From Nocardia paucivorans NBRC 100373 (lineage in GTDB: Bacteria; Actinomycetota; Actinomycetes; Mycobacteriales; Mycobacteriaceae): a stretch of DNA of 64,000 bases. The stretch spans positions 186,001 through 250,000 of the forward strand of contig NZ_BAGE01000046.1 of assembly GCF_000308675.1 (NCBI RefSeq). Direction: 5' to 3'. How positions within the stretch are numbered: the stretch's first letter is position 1; each line of letters opens with the position of its first letter. Positions 43,972 through 52,276 of the stretch are shown here, one piece after another. Both the position numbers and the translations under genes were made by a program. The notes beneath the pieces were generated by a model. It saw nothing but the letters and a program-made list of their open reading frames with translations. It had not been told where the DNA came from and did no database searches.

Positions 43972-45258
43972 ATGGCAGTGACCAGGGTGTATGTGGCCAG
44001 ACTGGCCGGTCTGGCGGTATTGGGGCCGGACGGCGAGTCTATCGGCCGCGTTCGGGACGTCGTGGTGGCCGTCCGTTACGACCGGCAGCAGCCGCGGGTG
44101 CACGGCCTCGTGGTGGAATTACCGACCCGCCGCCGGATCTTCGTACCCATGCTGCGGGTGACCTCGATCGAACCGGGCACGGTCGCCCTCAACACCGGTA
44201 CCGTCAGCCTGCGCAGATTTTCCCAACGCCCCGGGGAGATGCTGGCGTTGGCGCAGATCGTGGACTCGACGGTGCGGGTGGACGACCCGGATCTGCCCGA
44301 CCTGGCCGGGGTGGATGTGCTCGTCACCGACCTCGGCATCGAACAGACCCGGACCCGCGACTGGCGGGTGTGCCGGGTCGCGGTGCGCGGTCATCGTCGA
44401 CTCGGGCGGCGGCGAACCGTGCACGTGGTGGACTGGACCCACGTGCGTGGTCTGACCCCGTACGAGATCGGGCGGCCGGGACAGGACGTCACCGCCTTAC
44501 TGGAACAGTTCGAGGGCCTGCGCGCCGCCGATGTCGCACATCTACTGCGCGAACTGCCGGTGAAGCGGCGGCTGGAGGCGGCCGTCGCGCTCGGCGACGA
44601 ACGGCTCGCCGATGTGATCCAGGAACTGCCCCGGGACAACCAGTTGGAGCTGATCGGCCATCTGGACCTCACCCGCGCCGCCGATGTTCTGGAGGCGATG
44701 GACCCCGACGACGTGGCCGATCTGCTGGGCGGATTATCGGAAGGTGAAGCCGAATCGCTGCTGACCCTGATGGATCCGCAGGAATCCGAGCCGGTGCGCC
44801 GACTGCTGGAGCATTCCCCGGACACGGCGGGCGGTTTGATGACACCCCAGCCGGTGATCGTCACTCCGGCGACGACGGTCGCCGAAGCGCTGGCGCGGGT
44901 GCGCAATCCCGATCTGACCCCGGCACTGGCGTCGGTGGTGTTCGTGGTCCGGCCACCGACCGCCACCCCCACCGGACGCTATCTGGGTTGCGTCCATCTG
45001 CAACAACTACTGCGGGAGCCGCCCGCCCATCTGGTGGGCGGAATTCTCGACACCGATCTGGCACCGCTGCGTCCCGATGCCGCGCTCACCGCGGTGACCC
45101 GTTATTTCGCCGCCTACAACCTGGTGTGTGGGCCGGTGGTGGACGAACAAAACCATCTACTCGGTGCGGTGAGCGTGGACGATGTGCTCGATCATCTGCT
45201 GCCCGCCGACTGGCGGGAGGACGAGGAACTGTACGAAGGAGTGGGCGGTCGTGGCTGA
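43972..45258 (+). CDS. MgtE-N/CBS domain protein without the channel domain (Rv1232c-like)
   Basis: A 428-residue cytosolic protein. The N-terminal 150 residues contain PRC-barrel-like repeats (GLAVLGPDGESIGRVRDVVV). Residues about 180-300 match the MgtE intracellular N domain (VAHLLRELPVKRRLEAAVAL, IQELPRDNQLELIGHL, EAMDPDDVADLLGGL), and the rest forms a CBS pair (GGLMTPQPVIVTPATTVAEAL; FAAYNLVCGPVVDEQN). The magnesium channel helices of MgtE are missing, so it may sense Mg2+ or nucleotides for another protein. A TAGCCT box six bases before ATG 43972 indicates a leaderless mRNA. Overlaps the DUF1003 gene. Confidence 0.85.
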   Translation: MAVTRVYVARLAGLAVLGPDGESIGRVRDVVVAVRYDRQQPRVHGLVVELPTRRRIFVPMLRVTSIEPGTVALNTGTVSLRRFSQRPGEMLALAQIVDSTVRVDDPDLPDLAGVDVLVTDLGIEQTRTRDWRVCRVAVRGHRRLGRRRTVHVVDWTHVRGLTPYEIGRPGQDVTALLEQFEGLRAADVAHLLRELPVKRRLEAAVALGDERLADVIQELPRDNQLELIGHLDLTRAADVLEAMDPDDVADLLGGLSEGEAESLLTLMDPQESEPVRRLLEHSPDTAGGLMTPQPVIVTPATTVAEALARVRNPDLTPALASVVFVVRPPTATPTGRYLGCVHLQQLLREPPAHLVGGILDTDLAPLRPDAALTAVTRYFAAYNLVCGPVVDEQNHLLGAVSVDDVLDHLLPADWREDEELYEGVGGRG

Positions 45259-45868
45259 TCAGGGCATCACCGAGAAGAACACCGCCGACCGGGCCGCCCG
45301 TCAACGATTGGAGACACCGGTCGAATCGCGGTTCCGATTCGCCTGGGATGCCGAGGATTTGGCCCAGGGCAGTGAACGGGTCGCCCGATTCCTCGGCACC
45401 GGACGCTATCTCGCATTGCAGACGGTGGTGGTGGCCGTCTGGATCGCGCTCAATGTGTTCGCCGTTTCGCTGCGTTGGGATCCGTATCCGTTCATCCTGC
45501 TCAACCTGGCCTTTTCCACCCAGGCCGCCTATGCGGCTCCGCTGATCCTGCTGGCGCAGAACCGACAGGACAACCGCGACCGAATCTCGTTGGAAGAGGA
45601 CCGACTGCGGGCCGCGCAGACCAAGGCCGATACAGAATTCCTGGCCCGCGAACTGGCCGCGCTGCGACTCGCCGTGGGCGAGGTGGTCACGCGCGACTAT
45701 CTCCGCCGCGAACTGGACGATATCCACACCGCACTGGCGCGAATCGAGACTGCGGCGTCAGGGAATTCGGTACGTGAACCGGATAGGACGACCAAGACCG
45801 GGCGCAAGAAAAGCTCCGGCCGAAAGCCGTCATCCGTCCCGGTTTCACCGCCTCGTTCGGACGGTTGA
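45251..45868 (+). CDS. DUF1003 membrane protein (Rv1231c-like)
   Basis: A 205-residue protein with two adjacent membrane helices (LALQTVVVAVWIALNVFAV and YPFILLNLAFSTQAAYAAPL), the conserved DUF1003 end ILLAQNRQDNRDR, then a long helix likely to form a coiled coil (KADTEFLARELAALRLAVGE) and a Lys/Ser-rich tail. GTG 45251 overlaps the end of the MgtE-N gene and follows a GGAG site. The constant pairing of DUF1003 with the MgtE-N/CBS protein suggests the two act as one membrane-linked unit, perhaps in divalent cation handling (inference). Confidence 0.85.
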   Translation: MADQGITEKNTADRAARQRLETPVESRFRFAWDAEDLAQGSERVARFLGTGRYLALQTVVVAVWIALNVFAVSLRWDPYPFILLNLAFSTQAAYAAPLILLAQNRQDNRDRISLEEDRLRAAQTKADTEFLARELAALRLAVGEVVTRDYLRRELDDIHTALARIETAASGNSVREPDRTTKTGRKKSSGRKPSSVPVSPPRSDG

Positions 45869-45988
45869 CCGGAAATCCGCAACTTGCTCCTGACCGGTAG
45901 GTAACCTGGATCACGTTGTCCTGAGCCGACCCCCGGGCGATGTCCGAGACGGTTGCTCTCCAGCGACGTAGAGGATTGGTGTTGCCGA

Positions 45989-47335
45989 ATGCGGATACCT
46001 ACCCCTGTTGCGATGTCGGCTCTGGTCATGGCAGGCCTGGTAGCTGGTGGTTCCGCAGCACATCTCGGCGGCCCGTCCACCCCGCCGAAGGCTCCGGGCG
46101 CCCGCCATGCCGAGGCGGGTGATTCGGCGCGCGCGGCCGACGGGAAGACCGATGAGGCGAAATTGGCCCAGACACTTGGCATGCTGCCGGTCGAACCGGA
46201 ACCTCCACGCAAATTGCGCGCCCTGCGTCCCGCTCCAGCCGACGCGATCCCCCCGTTCGCCGGCACCGTTCCGCTGAACACCCTCAACCTCCCGCGAATG
46301 GGTGGCGCGCTCGGCATCCCGGAGATCGTGCTGGCCGCCTACCGTAATGCCGAACTGGCCATGCAGTCGACGATGCCCGGCTGCGGTCTGTCCTGGAGTC
46401 TGCTCGCCGGCATCGGTCGCATCGAGTCCGGACACGCGAACAACGGTCGCACCGATGCCGCCGGAACGGCCACCCCGCCCATCTTCGGTCCCGCCCTGGA
46501 CGGCACCCTGCCCGGAAACGAGATCATCCGCGCCCCCGACGGCAGCTATGTGCGCGCCGTCGGACCCATGCAATTCCTGCCCGAGACCTGGGCCCGCTAC
46601 CAGGCCGACGGCAATGCCGACGGCCACGCCGATCCGCACAATGTCTTCGACGCCGCCCTGGCCGCCGGTAAATATCTGTGCTCGGGCGGTCTGGACCTGC
46701 GTGACCCGCAGCAGGAGTTGCGCGCCGTCCTGCGATACAACAACTCGATGTCCTATGCGGCCAACGTATTGAGTTGGTCGATGGCCTACCGCACCGGCGG
46801 CGGTCCCTCGACCGTTCCGATCGTCCCCGATCTCGTCCCGCCCGGCAGCTCCCCCACCTATATCGGCCCCGGCACCGATATGACCGCCGTGGACACCCGG
46901 ACGGCCACCACCAACGAGGCCCCGCCACCGATACCGCCGGTTGTCCCCACCACCCCGCAGGAACCGATGATCCGCATCCCCGGCCTGCCCCCCATCCCCT
47001 GCGGTGTCTTCTGTCCGCCGGCGCCCGGAGCGCCGAACGCCGAACCCGACGTGGCGCCCGCCCTCCCCGGCGCTCCCGCCACACCGCCGGGCAATCCCCC
47101 CGAACAGGCCGCCCCACCGGCGATCCCGCCGACCCCGGAAGACCCACGGGCCGCCACGCCACCTGCGCCCGCACCGGTTCTCACCCTTCCGTTCGGCATC
47201 GTCGTTCCCCTGCCGCAGGCTCCGATCGCGCCGCAGGTGCAGGCCCCGGCCGGTTCCCCGGCCCCGGACGACCCGCAGGCCCCGGCCGGTCCTCCGGCCC
47301 CGGACGATCCCCAGGTCACCCCGCCGCCGGCATGA
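45989..47335 (+). CDS. Secreted lytic transglycosylase-like protein (MltB/SLT_2 family, Rv1230c-like)
   Basis: A 448-residue exported protein with an N-terminal signal/anchor (VAMSALVMAGLVAGGSAAH). The catalytic domain has LLAGIGRIESGH with the catalytic Glu, RAVGPMQFLPETWARY, and an EF-hand-like loop DGNADGHADPHNVFDA comparable to the Ca2+ loop of MltB/Slt35. A 150-residue Pro/Ala-rich tail follows, probably spanning the cell wall. It cleaves or binds peptidoglycan glycan strands during growth. The start is ATG 45989. A paralogue is encoded next. Confidence 0.85.
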   Translation: MRIPTPVAMSALVMAGLVAGGSAAHLGGPSTPPKAPGARHAEAGDSARAADGKTDEAKLAQTLGMLPVEPEPPRKLRALRPAPADAIPPFAGTVPLNTLNLPRMGGALGIPEIVLAAYRNAELAMQSTMPGCGLSWSLLAGIGRIESGHANNGRTDAAGTATPPIFGPALDGTLPGNEIIRAPDGSYVRAVGPMQFLPETWARYQADGNADGHADPHNVFDAALAAGKYLCSGGLDLRDPQQELRAVLRYNNSMSYAANVLSWSMAYRTGGGPSTVPIVPDLVPPGSSPTYIGPGTDMTAVDTRTATTNEAPPPIPPVVPTTPQEPMIRIPGLPPIPCGVFCPPAPGAPNAEPDVAPALPGAPATPPGNPPEQAAPPAIPPTPEDPRAATPPAPAPVLTLPFGIVVPLPQAPIAPQVQAPAGSPAPDDPQAPAGPPAPDDPQVTPPPA

Positions 47336-47405
47336 GGACGCCCCCGCCCCACCACATGCCCTACGCCAAAGATCCCGAACCAAACCTATTTTCGATCACA
47401 GGGGG

Positions 47406-47519
47406 GTAACAAATACGTCTCGGATGCGGTAGTCTTCCCCTACCCAGATCACGGAGAGCTAACAAAACGGCTTACCCGTGTTACTGAACGCAAGTGTGTT
47501 CGATGGAAGGTCACTGCAC
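47406..47519 (+). promoter_or_regulatory. Promoter and leader of the second transglycosylase-like gene
   Basis: Two similar half-sites, GTAACAAAT (47406-47414) and GCTAACAAAA (47458-47467), share the core TAACAAA. A TAGTCT box at 47430-47435 could be the -10 element, giving a leader of about 80 bases. GTAACA-type repeats are known for the cell-wall regulator MtrA in related genera, so MtrA control is a possibility, not shown. Confidence 0.35.
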
Positions 47520-48389
47520 GTGGGGCGTCACCGTAAACAAACACCTGCCACCATTTCCCGCAGCTCTGTCCTGGCGCTCACCGGACTGGTCCCCGCGAGT
47601 GTCGTAGCGGTCAATGCCACCGCAGCCGTGAACACCGATCCCACCGCGGCCACGGTGCAGATGAACCTGCCCGGCGCGGACACCACCGATCCGAACGCCG
47701 CCATAACGGCCTCGGAGCAGCCGGTGGTCGACGAGAACGCCGTGCACGCCATGGCCAAACAGTCGCGCAGTGTCGCCCCGGAGATCAAAACCGTGGCTCG
47801 ACCCGCGGATCGGCCCCGGGCCGACCTACCGCAGGCCGAGATGGGCATTCCGGGCATAGCCCACGCCGCCTACACCTCCGCCGAACAAATCCTCGCCGAG
47901 GAGAATCCCGAGTGCGGAATATCGTGGACGACATTGGCCGGTATCGGCCGGGTCGAATCCACGCATATGTACGACGGTCGGGCCGACGCCGAGGGCAATG
48001 CGCTCGAACCGGTCTTCGGGCCGACCCTGGACGGCAGCCTGGCCGGCAACAATGTCATCGCCGACTCCGATGGCGGCGCCCTCGACGGTATCGCCGGCTA
48101 CGACCGCGCGGTCGGCCCCATGCAGTTCCTCCCCGAGACCTGGGCCCGCTACGGCGCCGACGGCAACGGCGACGGTATCGCCGATCCGCAGAACTACTAC
48201 GACGCGACACTGACCGCGGGCAAGTACCTGTGCGACGGGGGACTGAACATGCGCGACCCGAGCCAGCAGACCCGCGCCATCCTGCGCTACAACCACTCCA
48301 TGGCCTACGTCGCCAATGTCATGGCCTGGGCCAATTCCTACAACACCGGCGTCGTCCCCCACCCCTCGGAACTCCCCCGCATCCACTAG
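47520..48389 (+). CDS. Second secreted lytic transglycosylase-like protein (MltB/SLT_2 family)
   Basis: A 289-residue paralogue of the preceding protein, without the proline-rich tail. GTG 47520 begins MGRHRKQT, a start typical of secreted cell-wall proteins in Mycobacteriales, followed by a signal peptide (VLALTGLVPASVVAVNATAA). The catalytic domain has LAGIGRVESTH, RAVGPMQFLPETWARY, the Ca2+-type loop DGNGDGIADPQNYYDA and YLCDGGLNMRDPSQQ. A GGAAGG ribosome-binding site precedes the start. Two conserved cysteines probably form a disulfide. Likely a peptidoglycan hydrolase in cell growth. Confidence 0.83.
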   Translation: MGRHRKQTPATISRSSVLALTGLVPASVVAVNATAAVNTDPTAATVQMNLPGADTTDPNAAITASEQPVVDENAVHAMAKQSRSVAPEIKTVARPADRPRADLPQAEMGIPGIAHAAYTSAEQILAEENPECGISWTTLAGIGRVESTHMYDGRADAEGNALEPVFGPTLDGSLAGNNVIADSDGGALDGIAGYDRAVGPMQFLPETWARYGADGNGDGIADPQNYYDATLTAGKYLCDGGLNMRDPSQQTRAILRYNHSMAYVANVMAWANSYNTGVVPHPSELPRIH

Positions 48390-48449
48390 CCGGCCCTTCC
48401 ACCTGCCGCGCCGCCGGACGACGCCGAAGGCATGGCTAGACTCGGCGGT

Positions 48450-49586
48450 ATGCCAGTGGTAACGGAATCGGAGGTGCGGGCCGCTCTCGCAAAGGTTGAC
48501 GACCCGGAGATCCGTAAACCGATCACCGAACTGGGCATGGTGAAGAGCATCCGGATCGGTGACGACAGCAGTGTGCACATCGAGGTCTACCTGACCACCG
48601 CCGGCTGTCCGCTGCGCACCGAGATCACGCAGCGCGTCACCAAGGCGGTCGCCGATGTGCCCGGGGTCGGTCCGATCACGGTCGATCTCGATGTGATGAG
48701 CGACGCCCAACGCACCGAGCTGCGCAAGCAGCTGCGCGGTGATTCGGCCGAACCGGTGATCCCGTTCGCCCAGCCCGGTTCGCTGACCCGGGTGTATGCG
48801 GTGGCCTCCGGTAAAGGCGGGGTCGGCAAGTCCAGCGTCACCGTCAACCTGGCCGCCGCCATGGCCGCGCGTGGGCTGTCGGTCGGTGTGCTCGACGCCG
48901 ATATCTACGGTCACTCCATTCCGCGCATGCTCGGCACCGACGCTCGCCCCACCCAGGTGGAGCGGATGATCATGCCGCCGATCGCGCACAACGTGCGGAT
49001 GATCTCGATCGCCCAGTTCACCAAGGGCAATACCCCCGTGGTGTGGCGCGGCCCGATGCTGCATCGGGCCCTACAGCAGTTCCTCGCCGATGTGTTCTGG
49101 GGTGATCTGGACATTCTGCTGCTGGATCTGCCCCCCGGCACCGGCGATGTGGCGATCTCCATCGCCCAGCTGATTCCCAATGCCGAGATCCTGGTCGTCA
49201 CCACACCGCAGCCGGCGGCCGCCGAGGTCGCCGAGCGCGCCGGGGCCATCGCCCTGCAGACCAGGCAGCGCATCGCCGGCGTGGTGGAGAACATGTCCTG
49301 GCTGGATCTGCCGGATGGCACGCGGATGGATCTGTACGGTTCCGGAGGCGGGCAGGCCGTGGCCGACCGGCTCACCCGCGCCGTCGGCGCCGAGGTCCCA
49401 TTGCTCGGTCAGATCCCGATCGAGCAGGCATTGCGGGTGGCCGGCGACGAGGGCACCCCGATCGTCCTGCGCGATCCGGACAACCCGGCCGCCGTCGCAC
49501 TCCGCGAGGTCGCCGAGAAACTCGCCGTACGCCGCCGGGGACTGGCCGGTATGTCGCTGGGTATCGACACCACCCGGCATCTGTGA
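48450..49586 (+). CDS. mrp: Mrp/ApbC P-loop iron-sulfur cluster carrier
   Basis: A 378-residue protein. The N-terminal MIP18/DUF59 domain (KVDDPEIRKPITELGMV, TTAGCPLR) is followed by the deviant Walker A VASGKGGVGKSS of Mrp/NBP35 ATPases, LDADIYGHSIPRML, and LLDLPPGTGDVA. The CxxC usually near the C-terminus of many homologues is not evident, as is common for actinobacterial members. It loads Fe-S clusters onto target proteins. A TAGACT box seven bases before ATG 48450 argues for a leaderless start there rather than at ATG 48432. Confidence 0.92.
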   Translation: MPVVTESEVRAALAKVDDPEIRKPITELGMVKSIRIGDDSSVHIEVYLTTAGCPLRTEITQRVTKAVADVPGVGPITVDLDVMSDAQRTELRKQLRGDSAEPVIPFAQPGSLTRVYAVASGKGGVGKSSVTVNLAAAMAARGLSVGVLDADIYGHSIPRMLGTDARPTQVERMIMPPIAHNVRMISIAQFTKGNTPVVWRGPMLHRALQQFLADVFWGDLDILLLDLPPGTGDVAISIAQLIPNAEILVVTTPQPAAAEVAERAGAIALQTRQRIAGVVENMSWLDLPDGTRMDLYGSGGGQAVADRLTRAVGAEVPLLGQIPIEQALRVAGDEGTPIVLRDPDNPAAVALREVAEKLAVRRRGLAGMSLGIDTTRHL

Positions 49587-49633
49587 GGCCCGGCGCGGTA
49601 TCGGGTGGCGACGACGCTTAATATGCTCGGCGC

Positions 49634-49954
49634 ATGCTCACTCTGTTGCTGTACATATTGATCGTCGGGCTGGTCGCCGCGGTGCTGTTTCTCGTGGCCA
49701 GTGCCGTGTTCGGGCGCTCGGAGGAGCTCGGTCCGCTACCCGAGGGGACCACGGCGACGGTATTGCCGGTCGAGGGGATCACCGGGGCGGATGTCCGCGC
49801 GCTGCGCTTCCAGCAGGTGATCCGCGGGTACAAGGCCGGTGAGGTGGATTGGGCCCTGGCGCGGCTGGCGGCCCGTATCGACGAGCTTCAGGCCCAATTG
49901 GCCGAGGCGCGCGCCGCCACGCATACCGTTCCGCCCAATGGGGCCGAGGTGTGA
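49634..49954 (+). CDS. Small DivIVA-like membrane protein (Rv1209-like)
   Basis: A 106-residue protein with one N-terminal membrane helix (LLLYILIVGLVAAVLFLVAS) and a short DivIVA-type motif, ADVRALRFQQVIRGYKAGEVD, followed by a helix able to coil (ALARLAARIDELQAQLAEA). It probably localises to poles or septa via the membrane. In M. tuberculosis the equivalent gene also precedes tagA. A TATGCT box six bases before ATG 49634 suggests a leaderless mRNA. Its stop overlaps the tagA start by one base. Confidence 0.85.
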   Translation: MLTLLLYILIVGLVAAVLFLVASAVFGRSEELGPLPEGTTATVLPVEGITGADVRALRFQQVIRGYKAGEVDWALARLAARIDELQAQLAEARAATHTVPPNGAEV

Positions 49955-50577
49955 TGGACCCCGACGATCGAGTGCGCTGCCCGTGGTCGACGAGTTCCCG
50001 GCTCTACCGGGACTATCACGACCAGGAGTGGGGGCGGCCATTGCACGGTGACGACGCGCTGTTCGAGCGGCTGTGCCTGGAAACCTTCCAGGCCGGCCTG
50101 TCCTGGATCACGATCCTGCGCAAACGACCCGCGTTCCGGGCGGCCTTCGCCGGGTTCGTCATCGCGCGGGTGGCCGAGTTCGACGATACGGATCGACAGC
50201 GGCTGCTGGCCGATACCGGGATCGTGCGCAATCGCGCCAAAATCGATGCGTGTATCGCGAATGCGCGCGTGGCACGGGATCTCGATATCGGACTCGCCGA
50301 ACTGTTGTGGTCGTTCGCGCCGCCACCGCGCCCACGGCCGCGCACACTTGCCGACATTCCCGCGATAACGCCCGAATCCACCGCATTGGCAAAGGAATTG
50401 AAGCGACGCGGATTCAGTTTCGTCGGCCCCACCACGGCCTATGCTCTGATGCAGGCCACCGGAATGGTGGACGATCATCTCGCCACGTGTTGGGTGGACG
50501 GTACTACCCGAAGGCATGACCTAGCGATTACATTTCGACGTCAGGTATCCGGTCGATCCGGTGATAAGGAAGAATAG
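49954..50577 (+). CDS. tagA: DNA-3-methyladenine glycosylase I
   Basis: A 207-residue base-excision repair enzyme that removes 3-methyladenine from alkylated DNA. The conserved parts are RCPWSTSSRLYRDYHDQEWG, with the zinc-binding Cys and His, FERLCLETFQAGLSWITIL, and the C-terminal FVGPTTAYALMQATGMVDDH with the second His region. Start ATG 49954 overlaps the previous stop (TGATG), so it is cotranslated with the DivIVA-like protein, as in other Mycobacteriales. Confidence 0.95.
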   Translation: MDPDDRVRCPWSTSSRLYRDYHDQEWGRPLHGDDALFERLCLETFQAGLSWITILRKRPAFRAAFAGFVIARVAEFDDTDRQRLLADTGIVRNRAKIDACIANARVARDLDIGLAELLWSFAPPPRPRPRTLADIPAITPESTALAKELKRRGFSFVGPTTAYALMQATGMVDDHLATCWVDGTTRRHDLAITFRRQVSGRSGDKEE

Positions 50578-50679
50578 ATCAGGTGCGGTTCGCAGATGCC
50601 GGCGGGCCGCACGGTTGGTAACAACCGCAAGATCCGAGCAAGTGCGCAGAATACCGCGCAGATCTGGAGGGAGCAGAGG

Positions 50680-50847
50680 ATGGCGGCCATGAAGCCCCGT
50701 ACCGGGGACGGTCCCCTCGAGGCAACCAAGGAAGGGCGTGGGATCGTCATGCGGGTCCCGCTCGAGGGTGGCGGGCGTCTGGTCGTAGAGCTCACGCCGG
50801 ATGAAGCCGCGGCTCTCGGTGACGAACTGAAGAGTGTCACCAGCTAG
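50680..50847 (+). CDS. DUF3117 mini-protein (Rv1211-like)
   Basis: A 55-residue protein starting MAAMKPRTGDGPLEATKEGR and ending RLVVELTPDEAAALGDELKS, the highly conserved DUF3117 family of actinobacteria, always small and of unknown function. ATG 50680 is preceded by GGAGGGAGCAGAGG. Its end overlaps the start of the methyltransferase gene. The conserved basic N-terminus and acidic helix suggest a binding role, which is only a guess. Confidence 0.9.
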   Translation: MAAMKPRTGDGPLEATKEGRGIVMRVPLEGGGRLVVELTPDEAAALGDELKSVTS

Positions 50848-51700
50848 ACCCGTCGCCCATTCGGCCCTCGCGGCGGTCGCGGATGCGCTGGCCTGTCCGG
50901 AATGCACCGGCGTCCTGCGCCCCCTCGAGAGCCGACTGCGGTGCGAACGCGGGCACGATTTCGATATCGCCCGCCAGGGCTATATCAGTCTGTTCACCGG
51001 TAGCGCCACCAAGATGACCGGCGATACCGCCGCCATGTTGGATGCCCGCGCGGCATTTCAGGGCAGCGGCCATTTCGCCCCGATCGCCGACGCCGTGATC
51101 GGGGCCCTTGCCGTGCCCGAGATACCGACCGCGGATCCGCTGATCCTGGAAGTCGGCGCGGGCACCGGCTACTACTTGGCCCGGGTGCTCGACGCGCTGC
51201 CGCGGGCCCGCGGGATCGCCCTGGACGTATCCAAATTCGCGGGCCGACGGTGTGCGCGCGCCCATCCCCGGGCCGCCGCCGTGGTGGCCGACGTCTGGCA
51301 CGGACTACCGATTCGCGCCGCAACCCTGGACGCCGTGCTGTCGGTCTTCGCCCCACGTAATCCCGCCGCGGTCGCCGGGTCCCTCGCCCGACATGGCCGC
51401 TATGTGGTGGTCACCCCCACCCCCCGTCATCTCGAGGAGCTGATCGGCCCCCTCGATATGGTCGAGGTCGACCCGGACAAGGAACGGCGACTCGCCGAGG
51501 GCATGACGGGGTATTTCGAGCTCGAAGACCGCACCACGGTCGAGTATTCGATGAAACTCACCCCGGTCGATATCGCCCGGGTGGTGGCGATGGGGCCGTC
51601 CGCTCATCACATGTCGTCCGTGGCCGAGCCAATCGCGACAACATCCGATCCATGGGAAGTGACCGCTTCGGTGACCGTGCGCGTCTACCGCCACCGGTGA
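50834..51700 (+). CDS. RlmA-type 23S rRNA guanine-N1 methyltransferase
   Basis: A 288-residue methyltransferase. An N-terminal zinc finger (LACPECTGVLRPLESRLRC, then GHDFD) precedes a SAM-binding Rossmann domain (LILEVGAGTGYYLARVLDAL), the layout of RlmA(I)/RlmA(II), which methylate G745 or G748 of 23S rRNA. In producers of tylosin-like macrolides the RlmA(II) enzyme gives resistance. GTG 50834 overlaps the DUF3117 gene by 14 bases. Which guanine is modified cannot be read from the sequence. Confidence 0.85.
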   Translation: MSPARPVAHSALAAVADALACPECTGVLRPLESRLRCERGHDFDIARQGYISLFTGSATKMTGDTAAMLDARAAFQGSGHFAPIADAVIGALAVPEIPTADPLILEVGAGTGYYLARVLDALPRARGIALDVSKFAGRRCARAHPRAAAVVADVWHGLPIRAATLDAVLSVFAPRNPAAVAGSLARHGRYVVVTPTPRHLEELIGPLDMVEVDPDKERRLAEGMTGYFELEDRTTVEYSMKLTPVDIARVVAMGPSAHHMSSVAEPIATTSDPWEVTASVTVRVYRHR

Positions 51701-51841
51701 GCCGATCCGGGCACTTCGTGACAAACCTCTCCACGTCGGCGAACGGCCGGTGAGATGACGGTAAACCCATTGGTATACAGGGCAATCCGTTTGCCATACG
51801 CAACTAACGACCCGGCAACGACCGGATGGTGTCCTTGTTCC

Positions 51842-52249
51842 ATGCGGATGCCGACACTGTTCCAGAAGCGTAAGAACACCAGTATCTTCGACCGGATCGG
51901 CGGATACGAGGCCCTAGAAGCCGTTGTCGAGGATTTCTACAAACGGGTACTGGCCGACGATGAATTGTCCGGTTTCTTCACCGGCACGAATATGTCCAGG
52001 TTGAAGGGTAAACAAGTCGAATTCTTCGCCGCCGCGCTCGGCGGTCCCGATCCCTATACCGGGGCGTCGATGAAGCAAGTCCATCAGGGGCGGGGAATCA
52101 CCATGCACCATTTCGGGCTGGTGGCCGGCCATCTGAAGGACTCACTGGCCGCGGCGGGAGTGCCCGCGGAAACCATCGACGAGATCATCTCCGCCGTGGC
52201 GCCGCTGGCCGACGATATCGCCTCGACCCCCTCCGCCGGCTCGGCGTAG
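51842..52249 (+). CDS. glbN: Group I truncated hemoglobin (GlbN-like)
   Basis: A 135-residue 2-on-2 globin: SIFDRIGGYEALEAVVEDFY with the B10 tyrosine, LKGKQVEFFAAALGGP with a distal Gln, and MKQVHQGRGI with the proximal heme His. It ends in a short Pro/Ser tail. Group I members such as M. tuberculosis HbN convert nitric oxide to nitrate using bound oxygen. Start at ATG 51842 or 51848; no good ribosome-binding site was seen. Convergent with glgM. Confidence 0.9.
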   Translation: MRMPTLFQKRKNTSIFDRIGGYEALEAVVEDFYKRVLADDELSGFFTGTNMSRLKGKQVEFFAAALGGPDPYTGASMKQVHQGRGITMHHFGLVAGHLKDSLAAAGVPAETIDEIISAVAPLADDIASTPSAGSA

Positions 52250-52276
52250 GGACGGCCGCGTCGCGACCCACCCGGG

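Noticed and set aside
47336..47519. A possible ydaO (c-di-AMP) riboswitch upstream of the secreted wall hydrolase
   Set aside because: Such genes often carry one in actinobacteria, but the conserved GGGGxAxCCA and GGGGTGAATC-like blocks are not present here.
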